This document shows, piece by piece, positions 19,912 through 27,196 of a DNA stretch of 64,000 bases. This DNA is from Bacteroidetes bacterium ADurb.Bin037 (lineage in GTDB: Bacteria > Bacteroidota > Bacteroidia > Bacteroidales > UBA932). Each line of letters opens with the position of its first letter. Position 1 is the stretch's first letter. Under the pieces are notes generated by a model. The model worked only from the letters and a program-made list of their open reading frames with translations, searched no databases and was not told the origin of the DNA. The position numbers and the translations under genes are program-made. The stretch is from the NCBI GenBank assembly GCA_002071175.1, contig MWER01000005.1:1-64000 (forward strand). The letters run 5' to 3'.

Positions 19912-21404
19912 AATTCGGAACCGTCAACTTCCACTTTTGTTTTGGTTTCTGTAACCGGTGCATCGGCCAGGCGCTGTTCCGACATGGGAACGACCTCAAT
20001 AGCTTTTGGAGTGGCCGGACATATGAATTCACAACCCCCACAGCCAATACATATCCGGGGATTTGTCTTGGGGAAGACTTTGCCGGTACCTTCACGGGGT
20101 ATCATCTGCACCGCCTTGACGGGACAATGTTCATCGCATGCGCCGCAATCGGTTCCAAATCTTTCAATAATGCAATGTTCCAACTTCAACCTGACTACAC
20201 CTATTCTCACCCGTTTCTTCTCCTCCAGCGGCATCAAGCGTAAAGCTCCCGTAGGACAGGCTTCCTGGCATTTCCGGCAATCATATCCGCAAAAACCGTT
20301 TTTATAAGAGATGGCAGGTAACAGAAAACCCTGCCACCCAAAATCTCCCATGGCAGGTCTGATGATATGCGGAGGACAGGCTGCGATACAGGCATGGCAG
20401 GCAACACAGGTGTCTTTCAATCGTTCCAGGCTCCCGGCTCCCGGAGGCATGGGACTGGGAATACGGACCCTTTTCTTTTCTGTAAAACGGTTCAGCAGAA
20501 CAATTCCTGCACCGGCTCCGATTGCCGCAACAAGAAATGCCCTTCTACCTTTTTCTATACCGGGTTGTTCTATTTGTTGTTTTGAAGGTACCGTCCTCTT
20601 TTTCCATGCAAAGCGGTAATGTATGCCCTGACGTGAACATTTGGATATGCAATCCAGACATACAACACAACGGGAATGATCTATGAAGGTGTTGTTACAG
20701 TCAATACAGCCGGACTTACACGACATGCCGCAGAGCCTGCAATGTGTACAGACACTCTCATCTATCTGCACCCTGAACATGGAATATCCGGATATAATTC
20801 CCAGAAGCGATCCTACAGGACATATTGCATTACAGTATAACCTTCCCTTGAATATGGCTACAAGGGAAATCGCAACAAACAAAACTGCCGCAACAAAGGT
20901 TGCTGCAGGATTCCAGATCTCACGGACCGAACCGGTTATCAGGGAAACGAGAGGTCTTCCCAGATTGACTGCCATTTTGCCAAACAAACCGTAAGGATCA
21001 AGCCATACTAACGGCAAAACGAATGAAAAGGCCACACACAACACAACAATGATCAGGATAGAATATCTAAGTACATTGTGGGCTTTGGTATATTGCATCC
21101 TGCATTTTTTCCTGTTCCGGAAAAAAAGTCCTGTCCTGTAAACGATATCCTGCCATATGCCCAGCGGGCATAAGACAGAGCAGTAGATCCGGCCGAAGAT
21201 CAGGGTGATCAGAAGAACAAGCAGGACCGTAAGCAAACCTCCGGATGCTATGCCAAGAATAGCCGGGACTATCTGCAATCCCAAAAGAGCATGCCATAAT
21301 ACGGTGGCTTTAGCAGAAAAAGAAAGAAAAAAACAGACAAGTCCCAGAAATACGGCCAAGGCCGTTATCCGGCGAATCCAGCGTAAAAATCCATACAGTT
21401 GCAT
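19908..21404 (-). CDS. membrane-bound polyferredoxin, NapH/NosR-like
   Basis: The 498-residue electron-transfer protein has several N-terminal membrane helices interrupted by two CxxxCP motifs (CSVLCPLG near residue 76; CNAICPVG near 193). Clustered [4Fe-4S] motifs follow ([22 protein letters not shown]). A second hydrophobic segment near residue 290 ([18 protein letters not shown]) precedes a four-cluster ferredoxin-like tail ([46 protein letters not shown]). It looks like NapH-type and NapG-type parts in one chain. It probably carries electrons between the quinone pool and an unidentified periplasmic or membrane enzyme. No nap or nos genes are nearby. Confidence 0.8.
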   Translation of the reverse strand: MQLYGFLRWIRRITALAVFLGLVCFFLSFSAKATVLWHALLGLQIVPAILGIASGGLLTVLLVLLITLIFGRIYCSVLCPLGIWQDIVYRTGLFFRNRKKCRMQYTKAHNVLRYSILIIVVLCVAFSFVLPLVWLDPYGLFGKMAVNLGRPLVSLITGSVREIWNPAATFVAAVLFVAISLVAIFKGRLYCNAICPVGSLLGIISGYSMFRVQIDESVCTHCRLCGMSCKSGCIDCNNTFIDHSRCVVCLDCISKCSRQGIHYRFAWKKRTVPSKQQIEQPGIEKGRRAFLVAAIGAGAGIVLLNRFTEKKRVRIPSPMPPGAGSLERLKDTCVACHACIAACPPHIIRPAMGDFGWQGFLLPAISYKNGFCGYDCRKCQEACPTGALRLMPLEEKKRVRIGVVRLKLEHCIIERFGTDCGACDEHCPVKAVQMIPREGTGKVFPKTNPRICIGCGGCEFICPATPKAIEVVPMSEQRLADAPVTETKTKVEVDGSEF

Positions 21405-21485
21405 CAGAAGCGTATACGTTTGATATTCAGCTTATCATAAAATATTCCATTTAAACCCCTTTCCAATGTCTTCTTGCCATAACCG

Positions 21486-22367
21486 CTACATTTTATTACG
21501 TTTAATGGCTGCCTGCAATGTGTTTTTCAATAAGGACAATCGTGTCATGGGGCCGACTCCTCCCGGGACAGGGGTTATGTAACTGCAGCGGGGTGCGACT
21601 TGCTCAAAATCCACATCTCCAACCAACCGGAAACCAGATTTTGCCGTATTATCCTCCACACGCGATATACCCACATCAATCACCACTGCACCTTCTTTAA
21701 CCATATCAGCCTTTAAAAAACGAGGCCGTCCCAGGGCGGCGACTACTATATCGGCCCGGCAGCATACTTTGGCCAGATCGACGGTGTGACTATGGCACAA
21801 AGTCACGGTGCAATCACCAACCCCACCTTTCCTGGACAGAAGATTAGCCAGGGGTTTACCTACGATATTGCTCCTTCCGATGATCACACATTCTTTGCCC
21901 CTTGTAGTTACGTTATAATACTGAAGCAAATCGACTATACCGGCCGGTGTAGCCGGGACGAATGACGGCAATCCCAGGACCATCCGTCCCACATTGACAG
22001 GATGGAATCCGTCCACATCCTTTGACGGATCAATAGTCTCAATGATTTCCTGTTCGGAAAAATGAGCGGGAAGCGGCAATTGTACTATCAGACCGTCTAT
22101 ATCGGGATCTTCATTAATTGTTTTTACACATTCAATCAGTCTTTCCTTGCTGATATCAGATGAAAACCTGTAAACAGATGAATTGATTCCCACCTGATTG
22201 CAATCTTTTTCCTTATTCCTTACATACGTCTGACTAGCCGGATCATCTCCTACCAAAATGGCAGCCAGATGAGGTTTTTTGCCCCATTCAAGGGTCCACC
22301 GGGACACCTCTCCGGCAATATCTTTTTTTATGGCCTCAGACGCAATCTTACCATCGAGCAGTATCAT
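21486..22367 (-). CDS. folD: bifunctional methylenetetrahydrofolate dehydrogenase/cyclohydrolase
   Basis: The 293-residue FolD interconverts methylene-, methenyl- and formyl-tetrahydrofolate. The catalytic YVRNKEKDCNQVGI motif with the active lysine lies near residue 50. GLIVQLPLPAHF lies near 93, and the NADP-binding GRSNIVGKPLANLL near 163. The C-terminal PVPGGVGPMTRLSLLKNT is typical. The start codon overlaps the ffh stop by 1 nt, so the two are likely cotranslated. A gap of 81 bp separates it from the polyferredoxin gene downstream. Confidence 0.95.
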   Translation of the reverse strand: MILLDGKIASEAIKKDIAGEVSRWTLEWGKKPHLAAILVGDDPASQTYVRNKEKDCNQVGINSSVYRFSSDISKERLIECVKTINEDPDIDGLIVQLPLPAHFSEQEIIETIDPSKDVDGFHPVNVGRMVLGLPSFVPATPAGIVDLLQYYNVTTRGKECVIIGRSNIVGKPLANLLSRKGGVGDCTVTLCHSHTVDLAKVCCRADIVVAALGRPRFLKADMVKEGAVVIDVGISRVEDNTAKSGFRLVGDVDFEQVAPRCSYITPVPGGVGPMTRLSLLKNTLQAAIKRNKM

Positions 22368-23701
22368 TACCTTATTTTTTTATTTTTTAATGCATTTACC
22401 ATTGAAGCTCCTCCGCCGGAACGAAGGTTCTTCATCATTTTCCTTGTATCGTCAAATTGTTTGATCAAACGGTTTACTTCAGTAAGGGAGGTTCCGCTGC
22501 CGGCAGCAATCCGTTTACGGCGACTACCGTTGAGCAGTGACGGATCTTCCCGTTCATCGGGGGTCATAGATGTAATGATAGCCTCTATACCCTTAAATGC
22601 GTCATCGTCAATGTCAACATCCCTGATGGCTTTGGAGACACCCGGTATCATTGCCGCCAGATCTTTGATGTTGCCCATCTTTTTGACTTGTTTGATCTGA
22701 GAAAGAAAATCGTTGAAATTGAAGCGGTCCTGTGCCAGTTTCTTGCGCAGTTTCTTGCTTTCTTCCTCGTCAAACTGTTCCTGAGCCTTTTCAACCAGGC
22801 TGACAATATCCCCCATACCCAAGATACGATCTGCAATACGTGAAGGATAAAACACATCAAGGGCATCCATTTTTTCACCTGTGCTCACAAATTTTATGGG
22901 TTTGCTTACAACGGCACGTATGGAAAGGGCTGCCCCTCCTCGGGTATCACCATCGAGCTTGGTTAACACCACTCCGTCAAACTGAAGCTGTTCATGGAAT
23001 GTGCGTGCCGTCTCCACAGCATCCTGACCTGTCATGGAATCCACTACAAACAGTGTCTCTGTAGGATTGACCGCTTTCTTGATGGCTGTGATCTCCTGCA
23101 TCATGACTTCATCTATGGCAAGCCGTCCGGCCGTATCTATGATCACTACACCATATTTTTCCTTCTTTGCCCTTTCAACGGCATTTTTGGAAATGTTAAC
23201 GGGATCCCTGTTCTCTTCCTCAATATGGACATCAACGCCTATCTGTTGTCCCAGGATTTTTAATTGCTCCATAGCTGCAGGGCGGTATATGTCACCGGCT
23301 ACCAGCAAGGGACGGACACCTTTTTTCTTTTTGATATGTGAAGCCAGTTTTGCCGAAAAAGTGGTCTTGCCCGATCCCTGCAGTCCTGCTATAAGAACGA
23401 TGCCGGGAGTTCCTTTAATATTGATGCCCGCGGCATCCCCTCCCATCAAGGCAACCAGCCTGTCATGGACTATCTTGGTCATCATCTGCCCAGGGCGGAC
23501 AGATCTCAGGACATCCTGTCCCAAGGCCATTTCTTTCACCTCATCACAGAAACCTTTGGCTACCTTGTAGCTGACATCCGCATCGAGCAACGCCCTGCGT
23601 ACATCCTTAAGGGTCTCCGCAATATTGATCTCGGTGATCCTCCCTTCTCCCCTAAGCAGTTTGAACGATCGTTCCAGTCTTTCAGTAAGGTTTTCGAACA
23701 T
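22367..23701 (-). CDS. ffh: signal recognition particle GTPase Ffh (SRP54)
   Basis: The 444-residue protein has the N, G and M domains of Ffh. The P-loop is GLQGSGKTTFSAKLA near residue 106, followed by DTAGR and TKLDGDTRGG. The methionine-rich M domain (MGNIKDLAAMIPG; GSRRKRIAAGSGTSLTEVNRLIKQF) binds SRP RNA and signal sequences. With YidC elsewhere in this window it feeds membrane-protein insertion. It follows the YrdC-domain gene by 8 nt. Confidence 0.96.
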   Translation of the reverse strand: MFENLTERLERSFKLLRGEGRITEINIAETLKDVRRALLDADVSYKVAKGFCDEVKEMALGQDVLRSVRPGQMMTKIVHDRLVALMGGDAAGINIKGTPGIVLIAGLQGSGKTTFSAKLASHIKKKKGVRPLLVAGDIYRPAAMEQLKILGQQIGVDVHIEEENRDPVNISKNAVERAKKEKYGVVIIDTAGRLAIDEVMMQEITAIKKAVNPTETLFVVDSMTGQDAVETARTFHEQLQFDGVVLTKLDGDTRGGAALSIRAVVSKPIKFVSTGEKMDALDVFYPSRIADRILGMGDIVSLVEKAQEQFDEEESKKLRKKLAQDRFNFNDFLSQIKQVKKMGNIKDLAAMIPGVSKAIRDVDIDDDAFKGIEAIITSMTPDEREDPSLLNGSRRKRIAAGSGTSLTEVNRLIKQFDDTRKMMKNLRSGGGASMVNALKNKKIR

Positions 23702-23709
23702 ATAAAAAA

Positions 23710-24327
23710 CTATTTATCGAGTAAAGGTTTAGGGCCTTCTCTGATTACCAGCGGTTCAGGTCCCGTACAATCAATAATGGCCGACGGATCAAGACCTCCC
23801 GGACCTCCGTCTATCACAATGTCCACCAGATCCCCGAACCGTTCATTGATAAAATCGGGATCGTTCGCATATTCCGGTTCCGTTTCATCCCACGGAAGCG
23901 AAGTGGAAACGATGGGAACGGCCAATTCCCTCAGGATCGTCTGCAAAATGGGATTGTCCGGTACACGTATTCCCACCTTATGCTTTTTTCCTTTAAACAA
24001 CTTGGGAACCTGGCTGTTACCCTGAAGCAGGAAAGTATAGGGTCCGGGCAGATTTTTTTTCATCAGACGAAAAATACTGTTATTCAAAGGTCTGCAATAA
24101 TTTGACAATTGGGAAAGGTCATAACAGAGAAACGACAGACGTGTAGACGGTGTATAGTACCCTTTTATCCTTTCCATCCGGGGAACACTGGCAAGGTTAT
24201 CAATCGAGCAACCCATACCATATACGCTGTCTGTCGGGTATATAACGATCCCTCCTTTTTGCAAGGTGGAAACCGTCAACTGTATCAGACGATCTTGCGG
24301 ATTTTCAGGGTAGATCTTTATATACAT
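23710..24327 (-). CDS. YrdC/Sua5-domain protein (YciO-type)
   Basis: The 205-residue protein contains the YrdC fold only. It has the GGIVIYPTDSVYGMGCSID nucleotide-binding start, KGYYTPSTRLSFLC, and HKVGIRVPDNPI. The KxR-S/T-N signature of true TsaC/Sua5 is altered: PSTRLSFLCYDL stands where KxRP(L/F)..L is usual, and STSLP stands where STSAN is usual. That makes a YciO-like paralogue more likely than the essential tRNA threonylcarbamoyl-adenosine synthase, although either is possible. It sits between lysA (7 nt upstream) and ffh. Confidence 0.8.
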   Translation of the reverse strand: MYIKIYPENPQDRLIQLTVSTLQKGGIVIYPTDSVYGMGCSIDNLASVPRMERIKGYYTPSTRLSFLCYDLSQLSNYCRPLNNSIFRLMKKNLPGPYTFLLQGNSQVPKLFKGKKHKVGIRVPDNPILQTILRELAVPIVSTSLPWDETEPEYANDPDFINERFGDLVDIVIDGGPGGLDPSAIIDCTGPEPLVIREGPKPLLDK

Positions 24328-24334
24328 GTCCGGT

Positions 24335-25492
24335 TTACAAATCGGGTGAATAGTATGCCTGAGCCAGATCCCTCTGGTTATAGCGCATACTCATGACTTG
24401 TCCGTAGGCACCGGCGGAACATATTGCCACCAAATCACCCCGGTCGGTTTCAGGCATTGTGACGGCAACACCAAAGCGGTCGGCAGACTCGCAGACAGGA
24501 CCCACAACATCATAAACTTCCTGCTTTTCCGATACGGAAGTTATGTTGCAGATCGCGTGACTGGCCCCGTAAAGGGCAGGACGTATCATATCGTTCATTC
24601 CGGCATCCAGTATTGCAAATTGCTTGCCTTTTCCCGCTTTTATATATAAAACCCTGGAAATAAGAAATCCGCATTGAGCTACCAGGGCCCGCCCCGGTTC
24701 AAAATGGACTTTTTGTCCCTTTCTGATCTCCAGTTTATCGTCAATGGTCTGAAAGTATGTTTCGAAAGGACTGAACGGATTACCCAGCGGATCTTGGTAA
24801 TCAACGGCAATGCCTCCTCCCAGGTTGATGTGTTCCAAGCAAATATCCCGCTGCCCGAACCAACGCTGAAAACCATTTACCTTATCGCATAACTTTTCAA
24901 AAACCTTCATATCCGTAATCTGTGATCCTATATGAAAATGGAGCCCTATGAGTTTGATGTTGCCGCATGCGGCGATTACCTCAAGGACCTCACTTAACAT
25001 CCATTGACTGATCCCGAACTTATCCTTGGAACGTCCTGTTGTAATATGTTTGTTAGTCTGGGCATCAATGTTGGGGTTCAGACGCAATGAGATCCGGGCG
25101 GTCTTGCCCATTTGTGACGCCAGATCGTTAATGACCCGTATCTCAGGAACCGATTCGCAATTGAAACAAAATATATCTCCCTGCAAGGCGGTACGTATCT
25201 CCCTGTCGGATTTGCCGACACCGGCATAAACAATCGTATCGGGATCAAAACCCATATCCAGGGCAAGCTGCACTTCATTTCCGCTGACACAATCGGCTCC
25301 CAGTCCGGAACGGTGGATCATCTCCAATATACGGGGATTTGCATTTGCTTTCATAGCATAATGTGCCTTGAAACCGTATTTTCTCAGGAACTTGGTGTAC
25401 AATCTGAGGGTTTGATCCAGGATATCGAGATCGTAAAAATAAAAAGGCGTTTCCAAACGCTTGAAGGCATTGATATAACGTAAGAATTGCAT
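24335..25492 (-). CDS. lysA: diaminopimelate decarboxylase
   Basis: This 385-residue fold-type III PLP enzyme makes lysine from meso-diaminopimelate. The PLP lysine is in HYAMKANANP near residue 47. HFHIGSQI lies near 190, and INLGGGIAVDY and EPGRALVAQCGFL bind phosphate. GPVCESADRF contributes the substrate-site cysteine of the partner subunit, and AGAYGQVMSMRYN is typical of LysA. A related carboxynorspermidine decarboxylase is less likely given these motifs. It heads the yrdC-ffh-folD group and is divergent from the deoxyhypusine-synthase-like gene. Confidence 0.9.
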   Translation of the reverse strand: MQFLRYINAFKRLETPFYFYDLDILDQTLRLYTKFLRKYGFKAHYAMKANANPRILEMIHRSGLGADCVSGNEVQLALDMGFDPDTIVYAGVGKSDREIRTALQGDIFCFNCESVPEIRVINDLASQMGKTARISLRLNPNIDAQTNKHITTGRSKDKFGISQWMLSEVLEVIAACGNIKLIGLHFHIGSQITDMKVFEKLCDKVNGFQRWFGQRDICLEHINLGGGIAVDYQDPLGNPFSPFETYFQTIDDKLEIRKGQKVHFEPGRALVAQCGFLISRVLYIKAGKGKQFAILDAGMNDMIRPALYGASHAICNITSVSEKQEVYDVVGPVCESADRFGVAVTMPETDRGDLVAICSAGAYGQVMSMRYNQRDLAQAYYSPDL

Positions 25493-25546
25493 ATTAATCC
25501 GAACTGAAATATCCGGCTAAATTAACATTTTTTTCAATAAAAGCCG

Positions 25547-25554
25547 TACCTTTG
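25547..25554 (+). promoter_or_regulatory. -7 element for the deoxyhypusine-synthase-like gene
   Basis: TACCTTTG matches TAnnTTTG and lies 22 nt before the ATG at 25577, the usual spacing in this window. The -33 region is a T-run rather than TTTG. Confidence 0.5.
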
Positions 25555-25576
25555 CAGTGTACATAAAGACACTGAT

Positions 25577-26605
25577 ATGGCTGATAATAAAAAAGACTTG
25601 CTTAAAGATGTGATCAAACACATTGACATCACAAAGATCAATTCGCTTGAGATCATTGACTCGATGAGAGAAATGTCCTTTTCATCAAGGGAGACGGCAC
25701 GTGCGAGTGACATTCTACAAATGATGATCAGGGACAAGGATTGTACGAACTGGCTGACATTGGCCGGGAGTTCAAGTGCCGGAGGATGCATGCAGGTATA
25801 TGCGGACATGGTCCGTTATAATATGATAGACTGCATTGTGGCAACCGGGGCCTCCGTGATCGATATGGACTTCTTTGAAGCATTAGGATATAAGCACTAT
25901 AAAGGAACTCCCTTCGTCGATGACAATATGCTGCGGAGCGTATATATTGACCGTATTTACGATACTTATATAGATGAGGAGGAACTGCAACTTTGCGATG
26001 CGACCATCAAAAAGATTGCAGATTCACTCGAGCCCAGACCTTATTCTTCACGTGAGTTTCTATGGGAAACAGGCAAATGGCTGGTGAAACATTCCGTAAA
26101 AAAAGACTCCCTGCTGCAAATCTGTTACGAACACGGTGTCCCCGTATTCGTACCGGCTTTTTCCGATTGCAGTGCCGGTTTCGGTCTGGTTATGCACCAG
26201 ACCGAACGCATAAAGAAAAACAAACCTTATGTAACTATAGATTCCGTTGCGGACTTCCGTGAACTGACGGAGATTAAGATGAAAGCCAAAACGAGTGGAC
26301 TGTTTATGATCGGAGGAGGGGTGCCTAAGAATTTTGCACAGGATACAGTAGTATGTGCCGAGTGTTTAGGTAAGGACGTGCCCATGCATCAATACGCCGT
26401 TCAGATTACCGTAGCCGATGCCAGGGATGGTTCCTGTTCCAGCTCCACGCTTAAAGAAGCCTCTTCCTGGGGTAAGGTAAGCACCATGTACGAACAGATG
26501 GTTTACGCCGAGGCTACGACCGTTGTTCCGCTGATTGCCAGTTATGCTTATCACAAAGGCGACTGGAAAAACAGGAAACGTTACCGCTGGGCAGATATTT
26601 TTTAA
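25577..26605 (+). CDS. deoxyhypusine synthase family protein
   Basis: The 342-residue protein belongs to the deoxyhypusine synthase (DHS) family. The NAD-binding start is LAGSSSAGGCMQVYADMV near residue 60, and IDCIVATGASVIDMDF lies near 84. FMIGGGVPKNF lies near 240, and the C-terminal EASSWGK carries the lysine (about Lys300) that forms the imine intermediate in eukaryotic DHS. Bacteria lack eIF5A, so its substrate is probably a free polyamine, as in homospermidine synthases, or an unknown acceptor. It is a single gene followed by a strong terminator hairpin. Confidence 0.85.
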   Translation: MADNKKDLLKDVIKHIDITKINSLEIIDSMREMSFSSRETARASDILQMMIRDKDCTNWLTLAGSSSAGGCMQVYADMVRYNMIDCIVATGASVIDMDFFEALGYKHYKGTPFVDDNMLRSVYIDRIYDTYIDEEELQLCDATIKKIADSLEPRPYSSREFLWETGKWLVKHSVKKDSLLQICYEHGVPVFVPAFSDCSAGFGLVMHQTERIKKNKPYVTIDSVADFRELTEIKMKAKTSGLFMIGGGVPKNFAQDTVVCAECLGKDVPMHQYAVQITVADARDGSCSSSTLKEASSWGKVSTMYEQMVYAEATTVVPLIASYAYHKGDWKNRKRYRWADIF

Positions 26606-26645
26606 TAAGAAGTAATAAAAAAGACCTTGGTGTTGTTAATACAAA

Positions 26646-26677
26646 AAAGGCGAACATGCTGCAGCATATCCGCCTTT
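26646..26677. terminator. bidirectional rho-independent terminator
   Basis: AAAGGCG (26646-26652) pairs with CGCCTTT (26671-26677). The loop contains the 12-nt palindrome ATGCTGCAGCAT, so the hairpin can extend. Read on minus, the stem runs directly into TTTTTT, a better terminator for the two small genes. Read on plus, it is followed by a T-rich stretch, which serves the DHS-like gene. Confidence 0.75.
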
Positions 26678-26720
26678 CTTTGTCTTGTTATTTCTTGCTA
26701 GGGTAGCATACGACTCCGTA

Positions 26721-26873
26721 TCAGGGCATATAACTCTTTATCAAATTAACAGCACCTACGATTATCGCCAGCAAAACTGCCCCTAATCCAAGAAATGCAA
26801 TAACAAATCCACCTTCCATATTCAGGAGGCCGTTCCACACATCATTCCAAATTGCAGTTATAACTTCTAACAT
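26721..26873 (-). CDS. small single-span membrane protein (50 aa), unknown
   Basis: An ATG-to-TGA frame of 50 codons on the minus strand starts MLEVITAIWNDVWNGL. A continuous hydrophobic segment covers roughly residues 22-45, with glycine/alanine spacing (FLGLGAVLLAIIVGAV). It ends LIKSYMP. The short N-terminus is amphipathic and tryptophan-containing. No signal peptide cleavage site is evident and I recognise no family. It is the second gene after a consensus promoter at 27156-27186 and is followed 44 nt later by a terminator on the same strand. A 16-bp palindrome abuts its start codon. It could be a membrane peptide, a toxin or an accessory subunit; sequence alone does not decide. Confidence 0.6.
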   Translation of the reverse strand: MLEVITAIWNDVWNGLLNMEGGFVIAFLGLGAVLLAIIVGAVNLIKSYMP

Positions 26874-26889
26874 TTTAATTCGAATTAAA
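26874..26889. repeat. 16-bp perfect palindrome abutting a start codon
   Basis: TTTAATTCGAATTAAA is perfectly self-complementary and touches the ATG of the 50-codon gene on the minus strand. It could be an operator for a dimeric regulator or an RNA hairpin that covers the ribosome entry site. Chance in A/T-rich DNA is possible. Confidence 0.5.
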
Positions 26890-26906
26890 TGATTAATTTT
26901 TTGCCT

Positions 26907-26966
26907 ACTCTTAAGGATTTTCGGCTGCTCCCCTTACTCTTTCAAGGATTTTCAGGATACTCCTTA
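26907..26966. repeat. tandem imperfect ~30-nt repeat between the two small genes
   Basis: Two adjacent copies (26907-26936 and 26936-26966) share ACTCTT, AAGGATTTTC and CTCC/CTTA blocks in the same order. On the minus strand each unit can pair AAGG(A/G) with TCCTT around a 12-14 nt loop, so the transcript would hold two similar hairpins in the untranslated spacer. Confidence 0.6.
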
Positions 26967-26979
26967 AATAGTTACTGTA

Positions 26980-27111
26980 CTATTCTTCGGTAAAAAAGAC
27001 TCCCATAATCAAGGGGATAATCATTCCCAGAATCACAAGAACCAATGCAAAGATGCCCATGGTATCTGGATTAGCAATGAGTTGGTCAAAAAAAGCTTTA
27101 AGATCTGTCAT
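26980..27111 (-). CDS. small single-span membrane protein (43 aa), unknown
   Basis: An ATG-to-TAG frame of 43 codons on the minus strand starts MTDLKAFFDQLIANPD and has a hydrophobic segment over residues 18-40 (GIFALVLVILGMIIPLIMG). It ends FFTEE. Charges are acidic on both flanks. I recognise no family. The start lies 45 nt downstream of a -7 element that has a -33 TTTG at exactly 19 bp. The gene is followed by a repeat-bearing spacer and a second small membrane-protein gene, so the two are probably expressed together. Confidence 0.6.
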   Translation of the reverse strand: MTDLKAFFDQLIANPDTMGIFALVLVILGMIIPLIMGVFFTEE

Positions 27112-27155
27112 GGTTTTATTTATTAGTTAAATGGTTAAAAATTCAATGAACAAGG

Positions 27156-27186
27156 CAAAGTTATAAATCTTTTTTTAACTACCAAA
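27156..27186 (-). promoter_or_regulatory. consensus promoter of the small-gene pair
   Basis: On the minus strand, TTTG (27186-27183), a 19-bp spacer and TAACTTTG (27163-27156) match the Bacteroidetes -33/-7 consensus completely. It lies just after the stop of the DUF4301 gene, so the small genes can be expressed independently of the upstream recF group. Confidence 0.75.
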
Positions 27187-27196
27187 CACAATACCG

